A DNA stretch of 38,784 nucleotides from CAZYVD01 sp964651045 (lineage in GTDB: Bacteria > Zhuqueibacterota > QNDG01 > DSAB01): the NCBI GenBank assembly GCA_964651045.1, contig CAZYVD010000019.1, positions 1-38,784 of the forward strand, given 5' to 3'. The position numbers were made by a program, and so were the translations under genes. This document shows, piece by piece, positions 8,208 through 15,325 of this stretch; within the stretch, counting starts at the first letter, position 1; each line of letters opens with the position of its first letter. Below the pieces are notes generated by a model. That model was not told the DNA's origin. It saw only the letters and a program-made list of their open reading frames with translations, and made no database searches.

Positions 8208-9929
8208 TTAATTTAGTATCTCATCTACATGAAGAAGGTCAGAGAATTGTTCGTTCTTTATTGCCTCTGCATTGTTGTGGGCATTTGCAAGTGCTCCGAT
8301 TATGTAGCGGTTTGCAATAAAGATCTTTCTGTGTTCGATTTCGGCCTCATCGAGCAGTAAATAACCTGTATATAGATAGCTGTACAGTTCGACAAGATCT
8401 TTTATAGCAACATCCTGAAAATCTTTATCATTTTTTTCGATTACATAGTTCAGACAATCAAGAAATATTTTTCTTATCTCTTTTAGATCTTCTGCCAGTC
8501 CTGTTAAATTCCCCCTGTACTTTTTTTTCTCTTTTTCATCGAAATAATCTGAAAGTATGTCATTGATGACTCCACCGGTTGCCGCCACAATCTGTAGCTG
8601 TGATGTTCCTTCATAGATGTTGGTTATTCTTGCATCCCTTGCGAGTCTTTCAACAGTATAATCCTTCATGTATCCAGAACCACCGTGAATCTGGAGTGAG
8701 TTGTATGTGATGATGTTGGCACTCTCGGTCAGTACATATTTTGTTATTGGTGTAAGGAGTGCTGTAATCTTTACGGTCTCACGCAGTCGCACATTTTCCT
8801 TTTCAAAAGATTTTCCTTCTGCCTTAAGACGTTTTATCTTTTCCTCGAGTCTGTCTCTTAGGTCGACCCATTTGGCAGTCGAATATAGCAGTGATCGATT
8901 GCTTTCAATCATGACCCGCATATCTATCAGAAGGTTTGTTACTACCGGAATATGATAAATTGGACGTCCAAATTGGATACGTGATCGTGCATACTCGAGT
9001 GCAGTCTCGTATGCAGCCTGTGAGATGCCTAGTGCCTGTGCTGCAACTGCGAGCCTTGCACCATTGAGAAGATCCATCCCATATTTTATAAGACCAAATT
9101 TTCTTTTACCAATAAGTTGGGCAGGAGTGTCGTTGTATTGAAGCTCACATGTGGGGGATCCGTGAATTCCAAGTTTATCTTCTATTCGTCTTACAATAAC
9201 TGTTTCGTCTTTGTGGCAGATAAAGAGGCTTAGCCCTCTTCCATCTTTTGTCCCGGGTTCAGACCTGGCGAGGACAAGATGAACATCACCATTGCCATTT
9301 GTTATGAAATGTTTTACTCCTCGCAGTACCCATTTACCTCCCGATTTCTCTCTTGCCTCCATTTTTATTGATTGCAGGTCAGATCCTGCATCTGGTTCTG
9401 TGAATGACATTGCACCGCTGTACTTACCAGTGGCCAATTTAGGAAGGAACTCCTTTTTTTGTTGGTCTGTGCCAAATTTATTGATTATGTCTGCAATATC
9501 CTGGAGACCGAAGATGTTCATGAGAGATGCATCGGCACGGGAGATTATTTCTATTGCCATTATGTAGATTGTTTTTGGAACATTGAGCCCCCCAAATTCT
9601 CTAGGCAGCGTCATTCCCATTAATTCTGCCTGTGAGAGAAGTTCGATTGCCCTTTGAATTCCATCCGCATAGATTACTCTGCCACTTTTGAATCTGCTTC
9701 CCTGTTTATCTACTTCTGGTGCAAGTTCTGCCAGATAGTTGCCAGCAATATCACCAGCAATCTCTAAGATCCTGCGGTAGTTGTCAATTGCATCTTCATA
9801 GTCTACAGGTGCATAGTTGTATTTATCAGAATCTTTAAAGTTATTTTCTGTTAGAGATACTATCTCCTGGATATTCAAGTTGTTGAATTGAAAAACAAGG
9901 TCTTTATTATCAGTGAAAAAATTTGGCAT
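8208..9929 (-). CDS. Acyl-CoA dehydrogenase, long form
   Basis: FAD enzyme that introduces a 2,3-double bond into acyl-CoA and passes electrons to ETF. At 573 residues it is far longer than the usual ~380. It has an N-terminal extension of about 60 residues, the flavin-binding AMSFTEPDAGSDLQ block, the C-terminal helical domain with LQIHGGSGYMKDY and the catalytic Glu in ITNIYEGTSQLQI, then about 110 extra residues. A charged insertion around KWVDLRDRLEEKIKRLKAEG lies in the C-terminal domain. The extended form recalls ETF-linked VLCAD/ACAD9-like enzymes. It is the last gene of the etfB-etfA-acd operon, eight bases after etfA. Confidence 0.93.
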   Translation of the reverse strand: MPNFFTDNKDLVFQFNNLNIQEIVSLTENNFKDSDKYNYAPVDYEDAIDNYRRILEIAGDIAGNYLAELAPEVDKQGSRFKSGRVIYADGIQRAIELLSQAELMGMTLPREFGGLNVPKTIYIMAIEIISRADASLMNIFGLQDIADIINKFGTDQQKKEFLPKLATGKYSGAMSFTEPDAGSDLQSIKMEAREKSGGKWVLRGVKHFITNGNGDVHLVLARSEPGTKDGRGLSLFICHKDETVIVRRIEDKLGIHGSPTCELQYNDTPAQLIGKRKFGLIKYGMDLLNGARLAVAAQALGISQAAYETALEYARSRIQFGRPIYHIPVVTNLLIDMRVMIESNRSLLYSTAKWVDLRDRLEEKIKRLKAEGKSFEKENVRLRETVKITALLTPITKYVLTESANIITYNSLQIHGGSGYMKDYTVERLARDARITNIYEGTSQLQIVAATGGVINDILSDYFDEKEKKKYRGNLTGLAEDLKEIRKIFLDCLNYVIEKNDKDFQDVAIKDLVELYSYLYTGYLLLDEAEIEHRKIFIANRYIIGALANAHNNAEAIKNEQFSDLLHVDEILN

Positions 9930-9937
9930 GGCATCAC

Positions 9938-10954
9938 CTATCTTAGTTTTTGTTTATATGCCTCAATGAATCTCGGAATTACCTCCATTACATCTCCGAC
10001 TATTGCATAGTGGCATATTTTAAATATTTGTGCCTCTGGATCTGTATTTATTGCAATTATCTTTTTCGATTCCTGCATTCCTGCTCTGTGCTGAATTGCA
10101 CCAGAGATGCCGCAGGCGATATAGAGTTTTGGTCTTACCGTGATGCCGGTCTGTCCAATCTGTCTGTCGCATGAGATGAATCCGGCATCCACTGCAGCAC
10201 GTGTGCCTGCCACCTCGCCGTGCAGAAAATTTGCAAGTTCAAACAGTATCTGGAAATTCTCTTTTGACCCCATTCCATATCCACCAGCCACTATGACCTG
10301 GGCTTCGGTGAGATTGACTTTCTTTGTTTCTTCATGACTCTTAATAATTTTTACTATATTATCCGTTTCCGAAGGTTTAAAAGGAATCTTTGTTATTTTG
10401 CCGTTTATTCTATTCTTTAATGGTATTTTCTCCATAACCCCACTGCGCACAGTGGCCATTTGAACGGCCGATTCTGGTGATATAATGGTTGCTATTATAT
10501 TTCCTCCAAAAGCAGGCCGTATTTGAAGAAGAAGCTTTTTATAGTTTTTACGCAGATATGTTACATCTGATATTTGTAAATCTGTACAGTCTGCAGTCAG
10601 ACCGCTTCGGGTAGATGATGCAATCCTAGGAGCAAGATCTCTTCCAATGTGTGTTGCACCATAGAGAACTATTCTTGGTTTATATTTGGTGATCAGTTCA
10701 TTAAGCACTCTGCTGTAAGGAATGGTTCTGTAGTTTTCGAGCTCGGGATGATCAATAAGGAGAGCCTCTTTAGCACCATATTTAAAAGTTTCTCTTGCCA
10801 CATTTTCGATATCATGGCCTATGAGTACTGCCTTCAACACTCCATTTAAATCCTCTGATAACTTTCGACCTTTTGATAAGAGTTCGAGACTCACATCTGC
10901 AGCCTTGCCATTCCTTTGTTCAATAAATACCCAAATTTCTTCTTTTTTATTCAT
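9938..10954 (-). CDS. etfA: Electron transfer flavoprotein alpha subunit
   Basis: The FAD-binding subunit of ETF, carrying electrons from the neighbouring acyl-CoA dehydrogenase to the quinone pool. The 338-residue protein has an N-terminal ETF nucleotide-fold domain (to about residue 190) and the diagnostic C-terminal FAD domain: AGGYGMGSKENFQ, RAAVDAGFISCDRQIGQTG, ACGISGAIQHRAGMQ and AINTDPEAQIF, then the GD motif. It lies nine bases after etfB and eight before acd, one transcription unit. Whether this ETF is of the confurcating type cannot be decided by eye. Confidence 0.95.
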   Translation of the reverse strand: MNKKEEIWVFIEQRNGKAADVSLELLSKGRKLSEDLNGVLKAVLIGHDIENVARETFKYGAKEALLIDHPELENYRTIPYSRVLNELITKYKPRIVLYGATHIGRDLAPRIASSTRSGLTADCTDLQISDVTYLRKNYKKLLLQIRPAFGGNIIATIISPESAVQMATVRSGVMEKIPLKNRINGKITKIPFKPSETDNIVKIIKSHEETKKVNLTEAQVIVAGGYGMGSKENFQILFELANFLHGEVAGTRAAVDAGFISCDRQIGQTGITVRPKLYIACGISGAIQHRAGMQESKKIIAINTDPEAQIFKICHYAIVGDVMEVIPRFIEAYKQKLR

Positions 10955-10963
10955 TATGGTGCC

Positions 10964-11854
10964 CTATCCAAATATTCGATCTTCAATTAATTTTGCAACA
11001 AGCCTATTCAATCCCTTTTGACTCGGTTCTATTTTAATGTGTTCGCCTCCCTTTACTACAACAGATTCAATCTTATAAACCTTTGTTGGAGAGCCTTCGA
11101 GACCGCACTTGTTCATCTCTATATCCAGTTCGTCTCTTGTGATTGTCGGAATAAATAGCTTTTTATCCTGATATTTAAGTTTCATGTTCTCCACATATGT
11201 AAGTGGATTTTCCTCTGCCTTTGCCTCCAGTTCCAGCAGCGATTTTGCATTTTTAAAAAACATCACTCTTTTTGCCTTGAATGGTCTGGGTCTGGCAGCA
11301 TCTTCTACAACAGTGATTAGAGCGGGAAGTGTTGATTCGAGAATTTCATATCCAATGTCTGTCTGCCTCTTTACTGTAATCTTTGATCTTGTTATTTTTA
11401 ATATTTTTTCTGTGTATGTAAGCTGTGGAAGCCCGAGTTTTTCGGCAATTTGAGGACCAACCTGTGCTGTGTCGCCGTCGATTGCCTGTCTTCCCGCAAA
11501 GATGATGTCAAAATTTCCGATTTTCTTGATGGCCTCGCTCAGCACATAAGATGTAGCCAATGTATCTGCACCAGCAAATTTTCTGTCGCTTATTAAATAG
11601 ACACTGTCTGCACCCGAATAGTAGCACTCTCTCAATATTTCGGAAGCCTTTGGAGGTCCCATTGTTATGGCTGTAACAGTTCCACCATATCTATCTTTGA
11701 TCTGCAGGGCAAGTTCAAGTGCAACCCTGTCTTCTGGATTGAATACTGCAGGAAGCATTGCCCTGTTTATTGTGCCATCTGGTTTCATTACATCATCTGA
11801 GATGTGTGCAGTATCAGGAACCTGCTTTACCAGTACAATTGAATCGAAACCCAT
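10964..11854 (-). CDS. etfB: Electron transfer flavoprotein beta subunit
   Basis: Small ETF subunit holding AMP or a second FAD. The 296-residue protein starts VLVKQVPDTAHISDDVMK and contains NPEDRVALELALQIKDR, the binding segment AGRQAIDGDTAQVGPQIAEK and PALITVVEDAARPR. It is about 40 residues longer than the ~255 usual for EtfB, with the extra at the C-terminus. AAGGGG just upstream on the minus strand serves as ribosome binding site. It heads the operon; its promoter must lie in the AT-rich region 11855-12000. Confidence 0.94.
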   Translation of the reverse strand: MGFDSIVLVKQVPDTAHISDDVMKPDGTINRAMLPAVFNPEDRVALELALQIKDRYGGTVTAITMGPPKASEILRECYYSGADSVYLISDRKFAGADTLATSYVLSEAIKKIGNFDIIFAGRQAIDGDTAQVGPQIAEKLGLPQLTYTEKILKITRSKITVKRQTDIGYEILESTLPALITVVEDAARPRPFKAKRVMFFKNAKSLLELEAKAEENPLTYVENMKLKYQDKKLFIPTITRDELDIEMNKCGLEGSPTKVYKIESVVVKGGEHIKIEPSQKGLNRLVAKLIEDRIFG

Positions 11855-12261
11855 ATTAAACCCCTTTCAAAAATAGCCGTTAAATATAAAAAATTATTTT
11901 CCAAAATGAAAATAAATTTTTAGAACTTTCACATATAGAGCCATTCTGGATAAAAATCTTGGAAATAACAGAACGGTTAGTGTTGTAAATTTTTCTGTTG
12001 AAATTTATTGAAAAAAATAACATAGTATCTCTTAGGATAGAAAATAATAAAAAATACTTGATAAATAGTTTTTATTTTATTAAATTGGAAAAAAAAGATG
12101 ATTATATTGTAATAATTAAGTAAATAAAATATTAATGTTAAAAAATATATTATATTTACCTCCAAAGGGGGAAAGGCTATATTGGCCTTATAGTACTTTT
12201 TTAATGTTATATGAAAATACCAGAAGTTAAAAATCATAATCTCAAATTTAATGAGGAATTT
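11855..12261. other. AT-rich divergent intergenic region
   Basis: About 400 bases between etfB (minus) and the MauE-like gene (plus). Strikingly AT-rich with many A and T runs and no convincing gene. It must contain promoters for both operons. A short imperfect hairpin AAGGC/GCCTT near 12176-12192 precedes a T run. An ATG at 12211 is in frame with the MauE-like gene but lacks a ribosome binding site. Confidence 0.6.
12085..12113 (+). promoter_or_regulatory. Possible sigma70-like promoter for the MauE-like cassette
   Basis: TTGGAA at 12085-12090 and TGTAAT at 12108-12113 are separated by 17 bases. The match is moderate and the region is so AT-rich that chance hits are expected. Confidence 0.3.
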
Positions 12262-12696
12262 ATGAAGCATGTGAGAGTGATTAAGATCCTGCTCGGACTT
12301 ATATTAATATTTTCCGGTATTACAAAGATTATAGATCCTTCAGAAGCTGTGGATCTGATGCTTGAGTTTAAGATTATTCCTGAAGTAATGATTATCTATA
12401 TTATTTCAATTCTTAATGTTTCGGAAATTTTAATCGGTGTGTTTTTGATTTCAGGACTGTATCACAGGTTAGCAATAATTTCTGCATTGGTTTTGTTTTC
12501 CGGATTTTTTCTCATAAGCATTTACGGAACAATCATTGGCATAAATTCCAACTGCGGGTGTTTTGGCTCAATTGTAAAGAGCAGGATTGGGTGGGGCATG
12601 GTTGTAAGGAACGGGGTGTTAGTAGCGGGAGCGGTGTATGCGGGACGGAGTAAAATCAAATTAAACAAAAGTGTTATAAGAAACTTTAGATGTTAA
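12262..12696 (+). CDS. MauE/DoxX-like redox-associated membrane protein
   Basis: A 144-residue integral membrane protein with four predicted helices and the diagnostic MauE-type motif NSNCGCFGS between helices three and four, followed by the conserved RN near the last helix. Family members (MauE, DoxX) are linked to disulfide or sulfur chemistry and to maturation of periplasmic redox proteins. ATG 12262 is chosen because GAGG lies five bases before it (12253-12256); the in-frame ATG at 12211 would add 17 residues without a site. The next gene, a rhodanese, follows after 16 bases. MauE/DoxX plus rhodanese pairing is a known arrangement. Base usage is clearly more AT-rich than in the housekeeping genes around the island. 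Confidence 0.8.
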   Translation: MKHVRVIKILLGLILIFSGITKIIDPSEAVDLMLEFKIIPEVMIIYIISILNVSEILIGVFLISGLYHRLAIISALVLFSGFFLISIYGTIIGINSNCGCFGSIVKSRIGWGMVVRNGVLVAGAVYAGRSKIKLNKSVIRNFRC

Positions 12697-12712
12697 TTTG
12701 TTGATAGTAAAT

Positions 12713-13146
12713 ATGAGTAATAGAAATAAAGTTATTGTAATGATCCTAGTTTGTTTTACCATGATGATTTTTAATGGTATTATTCTATATAAAAGGTATA
12801 ATAATATCAAAGAATTAAAGAAAGTTAGTTCTATATCTGTAGATGAAGCTTATTATATATTCAGGATGAGAAGAGCTGTTTTTATAGATGCAAGGCCTGT
12901 AGGATTTTTTAAGTCTGAACATATTCCAAATGCTATTTCATTGCCATATTCTGAACATATAAGAAACAGCGCAGTTTCAATTATTCCAAAGGATAGTTTG
13001 TTAATTACTTATTGTGATCATTCCGGATGCAATTTAAGTTATTTATTATCAGTATATTTAAAAAAGAAAGGATTTTAAAAGTATATTATTTGGATGGGGG
13101 TATTGACTTATGGAAGAGGAAAGGGTATAAAGTATTTAAAAATTAG
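12713..13146 (+). pseudogene. Membrane-anchored rhodanese-like protein, frameshifted near its C-terminus
   Basis: One N-terminal membrane helix (residues about 7-26) is followed by a rhodanese domain: SVDEAYYIFR, AVFIDARP, SEHIPNAISLPYSEH and the active-site region YCDHSGCNLS, the form often found with DoxX-like proteins. The open frame stops at TAA 13076-13078 just after KKKGF. The shifted frame continues as VYYLDGGIDLWKRKGYKVF with stop TAG at 13144-13146, exactly the expected rhodanese ending. One base missing in the T4-A4 run at 13073-13080 explains this. It may be a sequencing or assembly error, a true inactivating mutation, or slippage at the homopolymer. The catalytic cysteine lies before the break. 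The start could also be the TTG at 12698. Confidence 0.75.
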
Positions 13147-13198
13147 ATTTTTATATCAGATTCTGCAAGTTTTTTAAATGTTTTAGGGAGGTTAGATA

Positions 13199-14284
13199 AT
13201 GGTAAAGAAAAATTCGTATTTACTGTTTAATAGTAATAATAAAAATATTACGTTTTCTATATTAATTGCTGTAATTTTGATTCTTTCATCATTTTCATGT
13301 ACAAATAGAGAAAACAAGCTGGTTTCTTTTAACAGTATATTTACAAAAGTCGATTCTGTGTTATTAGGAGATAATAATTCAATATCTCAACCAATTGATG
13401 TTGTTAGATTAAATGACAGCTCTTTTGTTTTTACGGATTTTTGGGCAAGAAGTATTTTTTATTTTAACAGAAACACAAGAAAAATACAAAGGATCGGAAG
13501 AACAGGCAGAGGACCCGGAGAATATATATGGCCTGACAAATTGCACCTTAATGACGGGAAGATATTATTTAGTGACTTTCAAACCCGCACAATTCAGGAG
13601 ATTGACAGCAGAGGGAAATATTACGGTAAAGTAGTATGTAATGCACCAATACGGAGGTTTTGTATTGACGATTCTTTAAATTATTATATTTTAAGTTCAA
13701 CAGATTACCAATTACTGGTTTTTAATAGAAACGGGATACTGAAAAGAAAACTTTTCCCGGTTAATAAGAAATATAAATATCCAATATTTAAAATACATGG
13801 TGGTGGAACATGTTATGATAGGAACGGCCATATATTTTTTACAAATGTTGTTGGAAGTAAAATAAATAAAGTTAAGGTAGATGATTTATCTATAGTGCAG
13901 GAATTTTCAAGAAGAAAGTCTCCTTTTTTTAAAGAAACACCGCGAGCACTTCAGGGAGATTATTATTTAAATCTTGATATGGAGAAAAGGCATAAACTGT
14001 TAGATAAAATAACCACCATATTAAATATGTATTTTATTGAATCAGGTAAAGGTTATATTCTTATTTATTTAAAATATGATGATTCTAATGCTATCGAAGT
14101 CTGGAATAGATATGGAGAGTTCTTAAATACAACATTTTTACCTGACAATGAATATCCCGTTGGATCGACCAAAGAGGAGTTCTATACCATTAAGGAAAAG
14201 CCTAAATCCAAGAATGAAGATGTTGAAAACAAAATTGAGTTTTGGTTGAATATTTACAATATTAAAGATCTTGCAAGGGACTGA
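13199..14284 (+). CDS. 6-bladed beta-propeller lipoprotein
   Basis: A 361-residue protein with an N-terminal membrane/signal segment ending in a loose lipobox SSFSC (Cys34), so it is probably exported and lipidated. The body shows the NHL-like propeller pattern: PIDVVRLNDSSFVFTDF, then the hallmark RIGRTGRGPGEYIWPDKL, then further blades each pairing a strand such as KILFSD or HIFFTN with an aromatic-rich turn. Such lipoproteins (BF3164-like group) are frequent in FCB genomes beside small secreted peptides and MauE-like proteins; the ligand is unknown. GGGAGG lies ahead of the ATG. The gene is very AT-rich and shares composition with its cassette neighbours. Confidence 0.78.
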   Translation: MVKKNSYLLFNSNNKNITFSILIAVILILSSFSCTNRENKLVSFNSIFTKVDSVLLGDNNSISQPIDVVRLNDSSFVFTDFWARSIFYFNRNTRKIQRIGRTGRGPGEYIWPDKLHLNDGKILFSDFQTRTIQEIDSRGKYYGKVVCNAPIRRFCIDDSLNYYILSSTDYQLLVFNRNGILKRKLFPVNKKYKYPIFKIHGGGTCYDRNGHIFFTNVVGSKINKVKVDDLSIVQEFSRRKSPFFKETPRALQGDYYLNLDMEKRHKLLDKITTILNMYFIESGKGYILIYLKYDDSNAIEVWNRYGEFLNTTFLPDNEYPVGSTKEEFYTIKEKPKSKNEDVENKIEFWLNIYNIKDLARD

Positions 14285-14302
14285 TAAAGAGGAGGATTAG
14301 CA

Positions 14303-14524
14303 ATGAAAAAGACATTTTTTATTATGATTGTTTTATTTTTAATAACTGTTACAGTGGTTAACATTAGTAATATGGGCATATTAAAAGCTGCAAGACCTGT
14401 TTCGGGCACATGTTTTAATTGGGAGAATTCTGATTGTCAAAAATATGAATTGCCCCATGGTGACCTTTGGGTTTGCCAGGAGGGTTATAAAGGTCATAAT
14501 TGTAAAGATATTACCTTAAAATAA
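14303..14524 (+). CDS. Small secreted four-cysteine peptide
   Basis: A 73-residue product with a clear signal peptide (about residues 1-30, cleavage near LKAA) and a mature part of about 43 residues with Cys37, Cys45, Cys58 and Cys67. The segment WVCQEGYKGHNC resembles the second half of an EGF-like fold (C-x-x-G-Y-x-G-x-x-C). GAGGAGG upstream of the ATG is a strong ribosome binding site, suggesting high expression. It closes the operon: a terminator-like hairpin follows at 14666. Small Cys or NVEALA-type peptides are known companions of 6-bladed propeller lipoproteins in Bacteroidetes; I infer an analogous pair here. No family is recognised with confidence. Confidence 0.7.
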   Translation: MKKTFFIMIVLFLITVTVVNISNMGILKAARPVSGTCFNWENSDCQKYELPHGDLWVCQEGYKGHNCKDITLK

Positions 14525-14665
14525 TAGGTGAATGGAAAATTATCATATTGATTAACAATAAAATAACCAATAAAAAAATTAGTTTTTATATTTCTGGGTA
14601 TAATTCAGGTATATTAACAGAGAACAAATTTTTATATGTCCCTTGGAGATCTTTAATATACATAT

Positions 14666-14694
14666 GGGGTTGCCGTAGATAGCAGCCCCTTTCT
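14666..14694 (+). terminator. Rho-independent terminator-like hairpin
   Basis: GGGGTTGC (14666-14673) pairs with GCAGCCCC (14682-14689) through eight base pairs including one G-U, with an eight-base loop, and is followed by TTTCTT. It would end transcription of the cassette 12262-14524. Confidence 0.6.
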
Positions 14695-14739
14695 TACTTA
14701 TTATTTGACTGTTACTCCCTCTCGACATAAATTACACTC

Positions 14740-14768
14740 AGATCAAAAAATTTTTTTGCACATGATCT
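14740..14768. repeat. Short inverted repeat with A/T core
   Basis: AGATCA (14740-14745) and TGATCT (14763-14768) flank an A-run followed by a T-run. It could be an insertion-sequence end scar or a protein-binding site; function unknown. Confidence 0.3.
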
Positions 14769-14860
14769 AATGTGGTTCAGAATGATCTGGGAAAAAAGCC
14801 GCTGAAAAATTTAGAGAAAATTTATCAATTTCCAACATGATACAGATTATTTACGCATAA

Positions 14861-15020
14861 GTTAATTGTTGGGACAATGCTGTTGCTGGGAGCTTCTTTG
14901 GTACTTGGAGAAAAGAATCGGTTTGTCTTAACAAGATTTGAATGCAACTCCTATAATGAAGCAGAGAGAGAGAGACCGGTCTTTTACATTTTTATTCATA
15001 TCCAGCCGTTTGCCGGCGAG
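14861..15020 (+). mobile_element. IS3-family-like transposase remnant (integrase core end)
   Basis: The stretch reads WDNAVAGSFFGTWRKES in one frame up to a stop at 14939, then RFECNSYNEAERERPVFYIF in the next frame. This matches the end of the IS3 OrfB/rve integrase domain (DNA-x-x-E-x-FF-x-T-x-K-x-E, then RF-x-x-R-x-EA and an IF-x-YIE block) with the catalytic Glu position changed to Gly and at least one frameshift. There is no start codon or complete domain, so it is dead. Confidence 0.55.
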
Positions 15021-15232
15021 TTCTTCGTACTACAAATATAGCAGAGAGTTTTTTCAGTCATATACAGAAATTTTTGAAAGGGTTTCTGAACTGGATTGAT
15101 AAGGAACATATCAGTTATATTTTAGGAGTTCATTTTATTGGAACAGAAGTTTTTCGGGTAAACTTTAACAATATCCATGCTCAGAAGATACCCGGCTCTA
15201 TCATTGGAATAAATTTCAACAAAATATATTGA
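14960..15232 (+). mobile_element. C-terminal remnant of a second transposase
   Basis: An open stretch without a start, ending at TGA 15230-15232, reads RTTNIAESFFSHIQKFLKGF, then NWIDKEHISYILGVHFIG and VRVNFNNIH-like sequence. The R-T-T-N-x-x-E/x-FF block recalls the C-terminal part of mutator/IS256-like or other DDE transposases. It overlaps the end of the IS3-like remnant, so two elements appear fused by deletion. Family assignment is tentative. Confidence 0.45.
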
Positions 15233-15264
15233 CAGTGTCCAAGTCACGGCACCTCCATCCCTTC

Positions 15265-15293
15265 TTGACTTTAACCTATCTTTTCGGTATATT
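15265..15293 (+). promoter_or_regulatory. Sigma70-type promoter for the alr operon
   Basis: TTGACT (15265-15270) and TATATT (15288-15293) are separated by exactly 17 bases, close to the consensus, 33 bases before the alr start. It probably drives alr-prfB and perhaps the following lysS-lolCD genes. Confidence 0.65.
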
Positions 15294-15325
15294 TAAAGCA
15301 ATGTTTTTCAAGGGGATTTTCGGTT

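Larger units (their letters stand above)
14525..15325. other. Gene-poor region with terminator, inverted repeat, transposase remnants and alr promoter
   Basis: No intact gene. It holds a terminator-like hairpin (14666-14694), an inverted repeat (14740-14768), decayed pieces of two unrelated transposases (14861-15232) and the promoter of alr (15265-15293). The composition changes from very AT-rich to that of the housekeeping genes towards its right end, which suggests the right edge of an inserted segment. Confidence 0.65.

Noticed and set aside
13060..13146. Programmed frameshift in the rhodanese gene
   Set aside because: The T4-A4 run can slip, but there is no stimulatory Shine-Dalgarno or hairpin visible; a one-base error or mutation is simpler.
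14525..15325. tRNA or structured RNA gene in the long intergenic region
   Set aside because: No cloverleaf or conserved RNA motif is visible; the GC-rich hairpin at 14666 fits a terminator and the rest reads as transposase debris.
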